Assembly (NCBI GenBank): GCA_033064195.1
Contig: JARBJD010000186.1
Coordinates: 1 to 64,000 of the forward strand
Length of the DNA: 64,000 nt
Reading direction: 5' to 3'
Source of the DNA: Blattamonas nauphoetae
Taxonomy: Eukaryota > Preaxostyla > Oxymonadida
Position 1 is the first letter of the stretch; every line of letters starts with the position of its first letter. The notes beneath the pieces are model-generated. The model was not told the origin of the DNA and searched no databases. It saw only the letters and a program-made list of their open reading frames with translations. Below, one piece after another: positions 43,732-54,150 of the stretch. Made by a program: the position numbers and the translations under genes.

Positions 43732-44958
43732 GTGGAGAGCCCAACCGTGGTCCACTCTTCTGTCACAACTCGATTGCAAGCAGATGTTGTTGGGAGAGTA
43801 CAGTCAACTGACAGCCCTCGACAATCCTCTCGAGGACTTGAAGCTACCACCAGGCTCGATTCTGGCGTCTCTCATAGAATGACACTCTCCCCACCCCGAA
43901 CCTTCTTCCGCTCTCTGTGTGCCCTTCGCAACTACGGCGAGAAACTGATACGGCTGGAGGAGACAAGATATAAGTCGGAGGCGAAGTGGAGGCGCGCATG
44001 GAAACTATTCGAAGAGTATTGTTTGGATAATCACCTCTCCCCAGAAGATCTCGTCAAGAAGGGCGGGGAGATCCAGAAGATACTGGCAGAGTTCGCCATC
44101 CACCTCCAGGACAAATTCAATGAGTCTCCCTCTATTCCTCGCCAAATACTCGCGCACGTCAAGTCAAGTCTTCAGCTTTTCCACACCGAACTTGCCTTAG
44201 ACAAGACAGCCCTTCTCTCTATTCAGAAGCTGATAGCAAAGCAGAATCCACAGAAGACGACGCCAATGTATACGAGCATGTGGAACGTCAATATGATACT
44301 GAGGTGGGCACAAACGACATTCGAGGAAGCCAAGTCCAATCCAGACCTCCAACAGACAAGGGCAATTGTTCTCATCCTGACTTATTCCTGCTGTCGCCGC
44401 GAGGAACTGGTGCATCTCAAGTGGAAGAGAATCGAATGGCCTCGTCCCTCAATGGACGAGGGGGTCAATCGCGTGGTGATCTCGGTCATTCAGAAGCAAC
44501 GCCAGGACGTGTTTCATCAGAAGTTCATTGAGGACGAAGGCGCTCCGGACTATTCTCCCAATGTCGCTCTCCAGGCCCACCTCCACAATGTCCAGGCCGT
44601 CACTGACCAACTTTCGTCTCTTCCGCATGCGGACCTCTCACACACATGGGTCGACTTCTCCACCGGCAAGCCACTCAACCAACAGCGGATCACAGACAGG
44701 ATCAAGAGGGTCTTCAGGGAGGCAGGCATACCTGAGACGTTCGGGCCCTACTCCATTAAACACGCTGCCATTTCATACCTCCGCCTCGTGAGACGAGTCA
44801 ACCTCAGGACTCTCAACGCACACGTCGGATGGAGTCCCGGCTCAACAGTCGCCGATGAATACTATGCCCGTCCCATCCTATTCGGCGTCGGCTACCCTGT
44901 CCTTTCATCGTCTTGGTGGCAGCCCTTAAACGGGAGTCACGGTCTCTCAGACGACTAA
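43732..44958 (+). CDS. Tyrosine recombinase of the DIRS element
   Basis: A 408-residue integrase-type protein. The C-terminal half has the tyrosine recombinase set: an arginine in CCRREELVHLKW, a KHAAISYLR box with the second arginine region, HVGWSPGST and a final tyrosine in ADEYYARP. It replaces the DDE integrase of LTR elements and should insert a circular intermediate. Confidence 0.87.
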   Translation: MESPTVVHSSVTTRLQADVVGRVQSTDSPRQSSRGLEATTRLDSGVSHRMTLSPPRTFFRSLCALRNYGEKLIRLEETRYKSEAKWRRAWKLFEEYCLDNHLSPEDLVKKGGEIQKILAEFAIHLQDKFNESPSIPRQILAHVKSSLQLFHTELALDKTALLSIQKLIAKQNPQKTTPMYTSMWNVNMILRWAQTTFEEAKSNPDLQQTRAIVLILTYSCCRREELVHLKWKRIEWPRPSMDEGVNRVVISVIQKQRQDVFHQKFIEDEGAPDYSPNVALQAHLHNVQAVTDQLSSLPHADLSHTWVDFSTGKPLNQQRITDRIKRVFREAGIPETFGPYSIKHAAISYLRLVRRVNLRTLNAHVGWSPGSTVADEYYARPILFGVGYPVLSSSWWQPLNGSHGLSDD

Positions 44959-45039
44959 GCATCTGATGGTCAGGCTCTAATTATGGATGTTCTTCATTTC
45001 ATTCATTCACCATCTTCCTTTCTTTCTGTTCCTTTCAAG

Positions 45040-45107
45040 GCTCATTATCAGAGGGACCGAGGTTTGAACAGCACCTACTAGAAGGGCGGTGCTTGTAACA
45101 AACCGAG
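45040..45107 (-). repeat. Internal complementary region of the DIRS element
   Basis: Contains the complement of the left outer end (GAAGGGCGGTGC) joined directly to the complement of the right outer end (TTGTAACAAACCGAGG). This junction fixes both ends of the element. Confidence 0.85.
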
Positions 45108-45376
45108 GTACCTCTTGATTGCCTGCTACCACAAGCCGCGAGGGGCAGGGGACTAGTTTCTACTTCCTTTTGGAACACTCTTTTACAAGACTTGCAACAG
45201 TTTTTTGTTCTCCGTTGGAGATTTTCTGTTACAAGCACTAAAACAATTTTTGTTACCTCTTTCGTCGCAAGCGACAGTCCCTTTCATCATTGGTTCGCCC
45301 TGATGATTGGAAAGAGTAAGGATACCAAGCGTTTCTAATTTTTGAAATGTTTCGTCATTATGTTGGCTCTCTATTG

Positions 45377-45434
45377 ACCAACCCATTACTCACGACCACT
45401 TCTCATTATCAGAGGTACCTCGGTTTGTTACAAG
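45377..45434 (-). repeat. Right inverted terminal repeat of the DIRS element
   Basis: Begins GACCAACCCATTACTCACGA, the reverse complement of the inner left repeat, and ends GTTTGTTACAAG. Confidence 0.85.
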
Positions 45435-47279
45435 GACTTACCAGCGCATCTGATGTTCCTGCCGAACATGTCCTTCCCCATTCTCACGTTCCTACGAAGC
45501 GACGAGATGGCCGAGCTCTCGTCTGTGTCTGACCTCCGCGGGACAGGGATCCTCCTCTCCGACCTGATTGAGCAGATTGTCATGTCGGAAGACCTGACCC
45601 AGCCGCGGCTGAGTCTCTTTGAAGACCCTCAGACGAGCACCACGCCGTCTCGTGTCCCTCTCGCAGCGGCCTGTCTGCACACGCTGATCTGCCTTCTCAC
45701 AGTTGACCCCACCCTTCCCCTCCTCTTCACACCCGAGGACCAGTGCAACATCTTCAACATCAACTTCATTCTGCACGCACTCAAACTCCTCCTCGCCCAT
45801 TCCGAGATCATGCTCAACTCGTCCGGCACAGAGAGCCCTCTCTCACAGTCGGCCTCTCTGACCTCGCCCACTCCGAGCTCGCAGGAGCTGTTCGGCGACT
45901 CCCTCTTCCTCCCGCTCCTCAAGACGCAGTCAGCGTCAGAATCCTTCACTCTTGTTGACGACAGCGATCTCCTCCTTCTGAAAGAGAACGACCAGAAAGC
46001 TGAACTAGCACGTGTTCTCTCGCCGACTGCTCGGACCAGTCTAACAGCAAGCCCGCCACTGCGACTGTTCAATCCGCGCCCGTCACTCCGAATGAGCATC
46101 GTCCGCCAGCCCACTCCTGCCACTCCGCAACAATTCACAGCAGGACGAAGCCCACATCCTCTGGATGAAAACTTCCCCAAAAAGATCTCGGGCGACATGA
46201 GGCACACGTTTGTCCATCCAGGCACACGCTTCGAAGGTAACAACTCCGATTCAGAGCCGCCTCCTCCGCCGTCAGAGCCACCGTCGCCAGGACCACCCAC
46301 GCCTGAGCCAACGCCACCGCCGGAGAACGAGGAGTGGGAGTCTGACGTGCTGCTTCCTTCGCCGCCGCAGACGATGTCGACACTCACTCAGCGGCAACTG
46401 TGGATGCTCCTCGTGTCTGTGCAGATCATCACACACTCGCTGTCGCTCCTCATCCTGCCTGTCTGCGATGACCTCACGCGACTACTCAACTCAACGCAGC
46501 ACTTCACGTTTGACATGAGCGCTGCTCGGAAAGGATACAACGTCGGACACGACGCTGTGCTCCACACGCTCCTGCACTACTCCCTCGCAGCGTTCTTGAT
46601 GCTCTTCAACGAGGCCTTCCACGCAACATCGTTCAATCTGACGCAGAATCCACAGCGGATGGAGACAATGCTGATTGTGGACAGACACGACACTCGTCTG
46701 AACCAAAACTCGAACGACGCCATCAACGAGGCCGAAGCAAAAGCAGTGAAGACGAAGAAGTCGTTGCGTCTTCTGAACATCTCAGCCATTGAAGGGATCC
46801 TCATCCTCGGCCTGCTCTTCATTCCACTCGACTTGCCCACCACTCTCCCCGTTACTGACTACGCGCCCCTCCCGCCCATGTCCATCTCATTCGGAATGTC
46901 GAAGGAGCATGTCTTCCCTGAGAGCGCGAACGAAGCCACTGCACCACCTGTAGTCGATGCTGACCATCTCGACACCGCCGATGCTGACCTTCGAAGCCAT
47001 GGGAGCTCTGACCTTCCTTCTCAAAGACCACAAGACAGCCATCGACCACATACCTTCAAGATGCAGCTGGTGAAGTACAGCGGCATCTTCCACGCGTGGT
47101 GGGTGGGGCAGGACGAGACTGCGAAGACACAGTTCCCAATCAGAAAGGGGTGGGATGGCGAGTGTGAGGGAGACGAGGCTGACTGGGTTCACACCGTCCT
47201 TCGGAGTCGGAATGAAGACAGCAACGAACTCATGACCCAGTTGCTGGGAGCTGTGAATATTGTCTTGCTGGAGAAATGA
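45435..47279 (+). CDS. Captured host gene fragment, right copy, long open frame
   Basis: A frame of 608 codons from the ATG at 45453, open also just upstream to the DIRS junction. It encodes a helical protein with a Leu-rich first part (LHTLICLLTVDPTL), a Pro-rich disordered middle (PPPPPSEPPSPGPP), a second helical part (LVSVQIITHSLSLLIL) and a C-terminal domain containing a WWVGQDE motif. Codon use is GC-rich and normal, so it has been under selection until recently. The family is not recognised; armadillo-like repeats are one guess. The 5' end is missing because of the DIRS insertion and the capture. A diverged partial copy lies at 39969-40670. Confidence 0.6.
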   Translation, partial: DLPAHLMFLPNMSFPILTFLRSDEMAELSSVSDLRGTGILLSDLIEQIVMSEDLTQPRLSLFEDPQTSTTPSRVPLAAACLHTLICLLTVDPTLPLLFTPEDQCNIFNINFILHALKLLLAHSEIMLNSSGTESPLSQSASLTSPTPSSQELFGDSLFLPLLKTQSASESFTLVDDSDLLLLKENDQKAELARVLSPTARTSLTASPPLRLFNPRPSLRMSIVRQPTPATPQQFTAGRSPHPLDENFPKKISGDMRHTFVHPGTRFEGNNSDSEPPPPPSEPPSPGPPTPEPTPPPENEEWESDVLLPSPPQTMSTLTQRQLWMLLVSVQIITHSLSLLILPVCDDLTRLLNSTQHFTFDMSAARKGYNVGHDAVLHTLLHYSLAAFLMLFNEAFHATSFNLTQNPQRMETMLIVDRHDTRLNQNSNDAINEAEAKAVKTKKSLRLLNISAIEGILILGLLFIPLDLPTTLPVTDYAPLPPMSISFGMSKEHVFPESANEATAPPVVDADHLDTADADLRSHGSSDLPSQRPQDSHRPHTFKMQLVKYSGIFHAWWVGQDETAKTQFPIRKGWDGECEGDEADWVHTVLRSRNEDSNELMTQLLGAVNIVLLEK

Positions 47280-47498
47280 ACCGTTTTCTCTGAGTTCTTT
47301 CTGAAGATATTGAGAGGAAGCCAATCTTTCGAATGAGGCCACGATCGACCCTTTAAAACAGTTGATGGGTCTGACGCATCTATCACTCTCGTTTTTTCAT
47401 TGAAACTCTTCTTTTTATCCTTTTACATCTATTCTACGTCATTTTTATTCATTAATAACACATTATAGACCAAAATAGAGTCAATAATGACAGATCTG

Positions 47499-48019
47499 CA
47501 GGCATCTGAGTAGTCCCATCAAAATAGGTAAAACTGGGATCAATTGATGTCAGTGCCTAAATTTGGACTGAGATCAAATTTCAACTCTTTTCCTTTGAGA
47601 TTTTCTCATTATCACTTCATTAATCATGTTCAATTCACTTCTTGTTTTCACATAATGCTCTTCAATATTTCAGACAGCTCTTATTTCCCAAAAACACGCA
47701 CGATCACAATCACCAACACTTCTTTTTTCGATGTATTCCCTTCATTGACTTTAGTCAGTGAGAAAAAACCATCAAAGAAGACATAATAACGCATTATCGA
47801 CTTGGTTTTATAATTATTGTTGTAGAACAAACTGAAACAGCAGCACCCAAAGTTTGCATTTTCATGATCTATGAAGTGACCATTTTCCTTTTTACTTTTT
47901 TTTCCATTCAAATATCATATATAAGAAGACTTTTTTGAAATGAAAGAAACGAAATGGTATTGTAGGTATTTAGTGGGATCAGATCCGACTGGGATCACTG
48001 GGATCAAATCAGAAGCCTG
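47499..48019. mobile_element. hAT MITE, copy B (521 bp), inside the MULE TIR
   Basis: Flanked by the 8-bp palindromic duplication CAGATCTG (47491-47498 and 48020-48027). Almost the same as copy A in reverse orientation. It landed on one of the CAGATCT repeats in the right TIR. Confidence 0.9.
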
Positions 48020-48106
48020 CAGATCTGTGTGTATCCGACAGATCTGTGCGTATACCAAATTTAGATCTGTGCGTATACAAAATCAGATCTGTCTCTATAC
48101 ATACCC
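48020..48106 (-). repeat. Right TIR of the Mutator-like element
   Basis: Inverted copy of 38047-38133, ending TATACATACCC before the 9-bp duplication ATCTCACTC at 48107-48115. Confidence 0.9.
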
Positions 48107-48115
48107 ATCTCACTC
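48107..48115 (+). other. 9-bp target duplication of the Mutator-like element (right)
   Basis: ATCTCACTC, matching 38038-38046. Confidence 0.9.
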
Positions 48116-49568
48116 CAATGCCCTCACATTGCCGCAAGCAGCGTGGGTGTTCAACCTCGCTTCAAATCCCTCCTTCGCCTCGTTCACAACTCCCAAACAG
48201 CCACCCACTCTCATCGGAGCCAAAGGTCATCTTGTCTCAACCGACCAGCCGCTCGCCTTTATCAGCCTGATGCTCAGCAAAGAAGTGACCGGATCGTTCG
48301 TGATTGTTGTGGAGGAAGAAGGAAAGGACGTCACCATCGGTATTGAGTTCGATGAACTTGCTCTGATGGGTGACTCGTCGAACTTTGTTGTGGTTGGAGA
48401 GGATCGCTTGCTGACACACGACTCAACATACACGATCAAGTCCATCACACGATCGACCGACTCAGAATCACCAATTGTGTGGATGAACGAAACGATCACA
48501 TTCCACATCCCGAAATCATCGTTTGTACCTCCAGTTGACCCGAAAAAAGACGATGACAAGAAAGCGCTGTCGAAGGAAATGAAGGCAATGCTGAGCTGGC
48601 TGATTCCTCTCGTCGCGTGCCTGCTGATCGCTCTGCTCCTCGCCATCGTCATCATCGTTCTGCTCCGTCGCCGAAAGAACAAAGCCGAGACATCGCTGAA
48701 GGAGATGGAAGAACAGACGGACGACCGAATCGACGAGAAGATCGAAGTTGAGGGATTGGCTCCCGACAACACGAAAACAGCAATCCATCCTGATGTCATC
48801 AGCCACTCGAACTTCACACCCGACGACACCCTCATCCCGACCAAACAGGGACGTCAGCCGGTTTCCAAAAATGATGCGCTTGGGGAGTTGGTTGAGGTGA
48901 TGAAGTGCAGTGGAGATTTCGCAGTCTGGACAGCTCGAATGAACACTACACTTTATTCAGTGATCCACACAGAAAAGAGAGATATTGGGAAGCGTTCGAT
49001 TGGTGTTCAGATTGTGAATGGATTGAAGCAGGTTGTTGCTCGTCGTGGACGGAGTGATGTTCTGACTCAGCTGTCGCCACACTGGATTCTTCTTGATTCA
49101 GCTGGGAATGTTCACCTGAAACTTGACATGAACTCGACAGAAGCAGAACAAGCAGCGTTGCTGACTCAGAGACAGCAGGATCCGAACGCGATTGGAGCGG
49201 AAGGAGCGAAGTGTGGGATGGATGGTCTTCGCTGGCGCGCACCCGAAGTGGTTGCTGGAAGTGTGCAGGTGGATGGTCAGAATGCGTCAGTTTTTAGTCT
49301 TGGCCTGATCTTGTGGGAAATTGAGACTGGTCTTGTTCCGTATGGAGAAGTGGATGCGATTGTTGCTCAGAAGCAGTCTGGGACTGGGATTGCTCCGAAA
49401 CTATCGGATTTGCATGACGACGAGTTCATCGGAATGCTGACGCGATGCCTGTCAGTGAATCCGAAAGAACGACCAACACTGACTGAAATCGGGGAGTTCC
49501 TGTCGTCGCACAAACCCGATTCAGTCGTCGCGGAGTCTCGGGTCGAAATTAAAGCTCAAGTTGAATAG
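48116..49568 (+). CDS. S2 receptor, 3' part: membrane span and pseudokinase
   Basis: Resumes S2 in register after the Mutator-like element (NALTLPQAAWVFN). Membrane span near residues 1000-1028 of the joined protein, followed by RRRKNK and a tail of about 300 residues with a kinase outline but degenerate catalytic motifs (LSPHWILLD for HRD, LKLDMN for DFG; RAPEVV kept). From about 48520 to 49110 it differs from S1 at only two or three bases, while flanking parts differ more, which suggests gene conversion. Ends with TAG. Confidence 0.87.
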
Positions 49569-50750
49569 ACTAAACTCTTCAAAGTCATTTTTTTCACTCT
49601 CTTTATTTCGAGACTCTCACTCCTCATCAGATCATTTCGAGTTGTACTGATTTGGCGGATCGCTGAAAAGTGGAAGAGGACTTAGGAGCAAACAGGATTC
49701 TCCGCGTCTCAAATCACAACCACCTCTTTTCCAGATTCCTTTCGTTCGGTCTTGATTTCCTGGGAATGGGGGACACCTCACTCTTCTCCTTTCTCTATCT
49801 CACCAACTATCTTTTGTGTAAGCCATTCAATTTCTTCCTTGTGGCTCTCTTTCTTTCGATACATTCTCTCGATATTCACACTCACTTTCGTTCTCTCCGA
49901 TTGCGGTATCTTCATTGTAGCACGCTCTTTTGTTACTCACCTCGCATGTCGTCATCTCGCATGTCACCATCCCTCAGCCTCTCCTCTTCCGTCTTCCACG
50001 ACGCCCATGTCATCCGACAGTTGCATTTGGAAGAACTGAAGCTTCACTCCACTCTGGAGACTCTTCTGGGACTTTCCTGTCTTCTATTTTAGATTCGAAT
50101 AAATCACCATTTCCTCACATTACTCTTGTCTTGTCATGGACGCTATTTCTGTCTCGTAATTTCCGTTTCTCTGAGAACAGAAATCAATATAGAGGAATCA
50201 GCATGCTTTTCATTCGTAGGATTGTTTTCAGAATGAAGAGCTCATTAATTGTGTTCAGAGAGACTGTGGATGCAGTTGCTCGATCCGGTGAGGCGGTGGA
50301 TGAGATTCTCGATTCCTATCTTCATTTGAAAATCACAGAATGTGGAAAAGCAATTTGATGGCAAAGACAACACGATGAACAACGTGAAGAAGACACAAGG
50401 TCAAGAAGAGAGTGAATACAAATTCGATTCCAGAGAATGCTGGATGACACCAATCAAAAGTGCGAAGAACAACAAAACAGACAACAGAACAGATCAGAAC
50501 AGAAAGAAGGAGAGAGAAGCAAGAGACTGCTCTGAAAGGCCAGTCAGAACCAGCCGATCAGAAAAGGAGAGCTTACACAATTTCAGATGGTTGCTGATGG
50601 AAAGACAGAATGGTCAGAAAAAGCCGAAACGCATCGACTTCGTTCGTCGACAAGAGATGAATGGAAAAGTGTTGATGGTATGGTCGAGAATGTTGTGAGC
50701 TGTCAGTGCTCGAAGAATCGCTGCTTCGGGATCTTTCTTCGATATTTCCT
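49569..50750. other. Spacer between S2 and S4
   Basis: No convincing gene. Contains the second copy of the duplicated segment (49936-50120). The part next to S4 (50180-50750) takes the place where the 3' end of S4 would be expected. Confidence 0.5.
49936..50120 (+). repeat. Duplicated downstream segment, copy 2
   Basis: Matches 35057-35241 at most positions; both lie a few hundred bases downstream of a receptor gene, so the gene and its 3' flank were duplicated together. Confidence 0.8.
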
Positions 50751-53268
50751 TCAATCCTCGAACAAGCTGGAGCTGTGCTTGTCGCACTCGAACATCCCAA
50801 CGATTCTCAGAGTGAAGCGCGTTGAACAGCGTTCGATCAGCAGTCTCGAATCACCAACCACAACAAACTCCTCTGTCTCACCTGTCGTTCCTGCTGATTC
50901 CACCACAACTGTGAACGTCACGTCCTTCCCCCTCTCCTCCACAACGAAGTCGTACGATCCACTCACTTCTCTGTCGAAGACGAGAAGGATGACAGCGGAT
51001 TCCAGGTCGGACTTCATGATGTGTGCCGACACACCTGTCAACGACGAGAAGGGAGGAGTGGTTTCAGTGGGAGTGGTGAATGTGACGATTTGTGGAAGTT
51101 TGACGTCTTTCGATGACTCTCCAACTGGAAAGACCCACACCGCTCTCCGCACTTCGTATTCTGTCGACCATTCCAGACTCACTTCCCCGTTCGACGACGA
51201 CAGAGATGCTGTTCCTGTCAGAGTCGTCGAGTCCGAGCGAGTCAGCGTGATGTTCCATTCTGTCTCTTCCTTCCCAACCAGCATCCAATAACTCCCTTCC
51301 TCTGAAAAACTCACTCCACTCAACACAATCTCGATTGTCCTCACATCTTTCAGTGTGGCATCAGCAGTCCGAACTGTTGGTGGTGGGAAGAAATCGGTGG
51401 CGAATGAAGTTGTTCGATTGGTGTATGTCGTGTCGTCGGGAAGAATCCCATTCGCTCCAGATGAAACAACAGCTCTTCCGATCCTCGACTCTTCCCACGG
51501 TTTCCCAAACACCACATGCACCAGTCGAGGAACATTCGATCCATCCAGCAGCACTCCCATCGTTCCCTTCATTGCTTCCTCAGTCTCGACTGTCACTGTC
51601 GCAATACTTCCATCGAACGACACATCCACAGACTTGATTGTGGGTGTTGACGTGACATGTGGGACGAGAGTGCTGTCATATCCGGACTCTTCGAGAAACA
51701 CATTTGGTCTCGCCGACGTGGAGTCACAGAATTCGATCATGTCAGCTGTAAACGTGGTTCCGAAATTGTGTTTAAAATAGATGTCATGGCCGAAATAACC
51801 GTCATCTAAATCCCCATCATAATAAGACTCGGTTGAGCATTCTCTGAACTGTAAGAAAGAGAGGATCGTTTCTGAATATGTCTCAGTGTAGATTCCACCC
51901 CCATAAGCCCAAGCTGAGCATTCAACGAAGGCACTGTTTGAGATGGAGATGTCCTTGGCTAACTGTATACACAAGGCACCACCAAGACCTGCTGTGGACA
52001 GTTCGAAAAAGCAACCGGTAATTGAAGATGGGGATGCCCATGCAAGAAAAAGACTCCCTCCATGCATTCCAGTAGAACATTCAGTGAACGAGGAGTCAGA
52101 GATGGAGAACGTTTGTGGATTGGCCTGTCCAGAAACGAATTCGACTGCTCCTCCAGAACCGTCGAAAAAAACGCTATCTTGGCCCATGCATGTGCATTTG
52201 TGGAAGAAGCAGGTGTTGATTGAGAGGGACGACGACCCTACGCAGACGTCGACCAAGTTCTGTTTGAGATCGGTTTTCGAATGAGAAGGACAAGACTTCG
52301 TTTCGCTCGCGGATGCACGATGAGAATGAGGTGTTCAGACAAACCACATTCCCTCCCATGTTCGCCGACATCATTCCTGTCCCACTGTCGTGGTTCGTGC
52401 AACGCGACACACAACTCCCAACCACCAACTGAGTCACTTCACTCCCGAACAGATGTTTCGTTGGTGTGAAGGGAGACGACGATGAGACATTCACAAGACT
52501 GCTCGACACCAGATTCGTCTCCACTGACATCCCACGCCACAACACATCATCACTGTCGAACCAGAAAAGAGGGCCAGTTCCAACCACAAAGTGCGAATTC
52601 GACATCGAAAGTCCAACTCCACAGATCGAAACACTTTCATCTGATTCATTCTCTCCTCTCTCATCGTCCTTCATCGCTTTTATTCCATCATCAATCCCAC
52701 GTCCATTGCAACTTCGACCCACAAGTGGAAGAACAACCTCATTCGACGAACATTTGTGAGTGCTTCTCACAATCCAGATCGAGCTCCCGCGTCCATTCAA
52801 ATCGCTTCCAACAACGATCGGCGAGCATTCCATGTTCGAAACGATCTCGCTTTCCGAAATCCCAAAATCCGACGACGAAACCACACACCCACACCATCCC
52901 GACTCCGAAACATCCACAATCCACCATCGAATCCACAGCGTGCTGTTCATCACTGAAAACAAACACTTCTGCCCTTCTTTCCCAATTTCAGAGGAATCCA
53001 CACCATTTGAAAAAACATCTCCAATCGATGATCTTCCAGATTCCAAAGGCCCAGACAGTCGAGTCATGTTTCCACGCAACTCCATCCATGTCGACTCAAC
53101 CCCAAACGATTCCGTCCAAAACCATCCTGATTCGAACTCCATCACCCTTTCTTCACCATTCCACTCATTCCACTTTCCCGACGATTTCTCAGCAAACACG
53201 CTTTTCAAATCCCTGCAGACAGCATCCCTTGAGTGGAGGATGTGGAACAGAGTGAGAAACATGATCAT
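50751..53268 (-). pseudogene. S4: surface-protein gene, frame-broken and lacking its 3' end
   Basis: Minus-strand gene of the same wider family. It begins with a signal-like sequence (MIMFLTLFHILHS) and has beta-helix words (GGNVVCLNTSF, NTCFFHKC, GGGIYTETYS), then two or three domains of the type SVDVSFDGSIATVTV and a stop at 50751. The frame changes near 52245-52260, between FSFENRSQT and NLVDVCVGSSS. A one-base indel is the simplest reading; a 37-nt GT..AG intron of fitting phase (starting GTCTTG) is an alternative but weaker. No membrane span or kinase tail follows, so the 3' end is lost or secreted. It is opposite in direction to S2 and S3. Confidence 0.7.
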
Positions 53269-53544
53269 CTCAAACCGAATGATTTTCGAACGACGATGAA
53301 AGTTTGATCAAGACAAAGGGAACCCATCATTTATGATGAATCAAACTTTTGTTTCGGTAGCACAAGAAATTAAGCTTGTAGATCGGGAAAACGAAAATAA
53401 TTGCCATTTCCTATATGTTACCTGTCTAAACGCTGCGAGAAACCCTTATTAGGAATAAATTGGATGTTTTAGATCTTGACCTTTTTCTCCTAGGAAGTCA
53501 TAGATTCTTTGAGATTGATCATATATCGCAGGATCGAGTTCAGC

Positions 53545-53562
53545 TAAGAAAGGGTTCGATCT
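53545..53562 (+). promoter_or_regulatory. Conserved upstream motif of S3
   Basis: TAAGAAAGGGTTCGATCT, ending 58 bp before the ATG at 53620. Compared with S1 and S2 the rest of the leader is more diverged, which makes the conservation of this block more telling. Confidence 0.6.
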
Positions 53563-53619
53563 CCATCACCTCCTCTCTCACTTCGAGAATTTAGTCTCGC
53601 TGCATCTCTCTTCAGAATC

Positions 53620-54025
53620 ATGATACCTCTCTGGCTTGTTCTCTGTATCTATCAACCCCTATTCACTGTCACCTCCAATTCATTGAATCCAACGAATCTT
53701 CAATCACTTCTGGACACCATATCAAACACTATCAATCCAGAATCGAATGACATTCAACATGCCTCAATTCCAGAAGGACTATACATTGGACACCACATCG
53801 AAATCAAAAACAGGTGTCTTGAATTGTCGGGGGTAAAGTCGAACAAAAGAGCGTCACCAGGAGCATTCATTGTCCCTCAATCTTGGTTCAACAGCAACAC
53901 AAACGAAGAAAAGTTCACCATTCACTGTGGTGAGAATTGCATCTTCTCATTGACCAACTCAACCCTGTCGTTGGAATCGGTCCACTTTTCGCTCGTCGAC
54001 AATTCTGAAGAAGCAAGGCAACATA
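53620..54025 (+). CDS. S3 receptor, 5' part
   Basis: Signal peptide (MIPLWLVLCIYQPLFTV) and the first part of the ectodomain, clearly paralogous to S1 and S2. The frame is cut after 54025 by element E5 and continues at 56761. The junction codon joins to ATG, so SEEARQHM is followed by NKARPARLAIV, as in S1 (SEESRQQRNKARPARLAIV). Confidence 0.82.
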
Positions 54026-54150
54026 TGGGTGAGAGTCTGAGCGAAGTCAAAACTGCCTGAGATGACTTCTCTCAAATTTTACTCATATTCTGACAACATT
54101 TCGAATAAAAATAGAGAAACAGAAACATGAGGGAAACGTGTCAAAACATG

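Larger units (their letters stand above)
40671..45434 (+). mobile_element. DIRS-like tyrosine-recombinase retrotransposon
   Basis: Parts in order: left inverted terminal repeat, gag-like region, reverse transcriptase with RNase H, tyrosine recombinase, internal complementary region and right inverted terminal repeat. The internal region carries the complements of both outer ends side by side, the defining DIRS layout. No target duplication is expected or seen. It lies within a captured host gene fragment. The element looks whole or nearly whole, so it is probably young. Confidence 0.9.
38047..48106. mobile_element. Mutator-like (MULE) element in S2, 10 kb, with cargo
   Basis: A 9-bp duplication (ATCTCACTC) and TIRs of about 87 bp are diagnostic of Mutator-like elements. 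The TIRs hold repeated CAGATCT words (GTATACGCACAGATCT occurs twice). No transposase is recognised; instead there are host-like gene pieces (39969-40670 and 45435-47279), a DIRS retroelement nested between them and a hAT MITE nested inside the right TIR. This is the structure of a Pack-MULE. The host frame is in register on both sides. Confidence 0.82.

Noticed and set aside
52245-52290. 37-nt intron in S4
   Set aside because: GT..AG and phase fit, but the segment removed encodes FSFENRSQ-type sequence that appears to belong to the protein, and the 5' site is GTCTTG rather than GTAT; a one-base indel is simpler.
53283-53544. tRNA or other small RNA gene upstream of S3
   Set aside because: I looked for tRNA-like arms and conserved box sequences and saw none.
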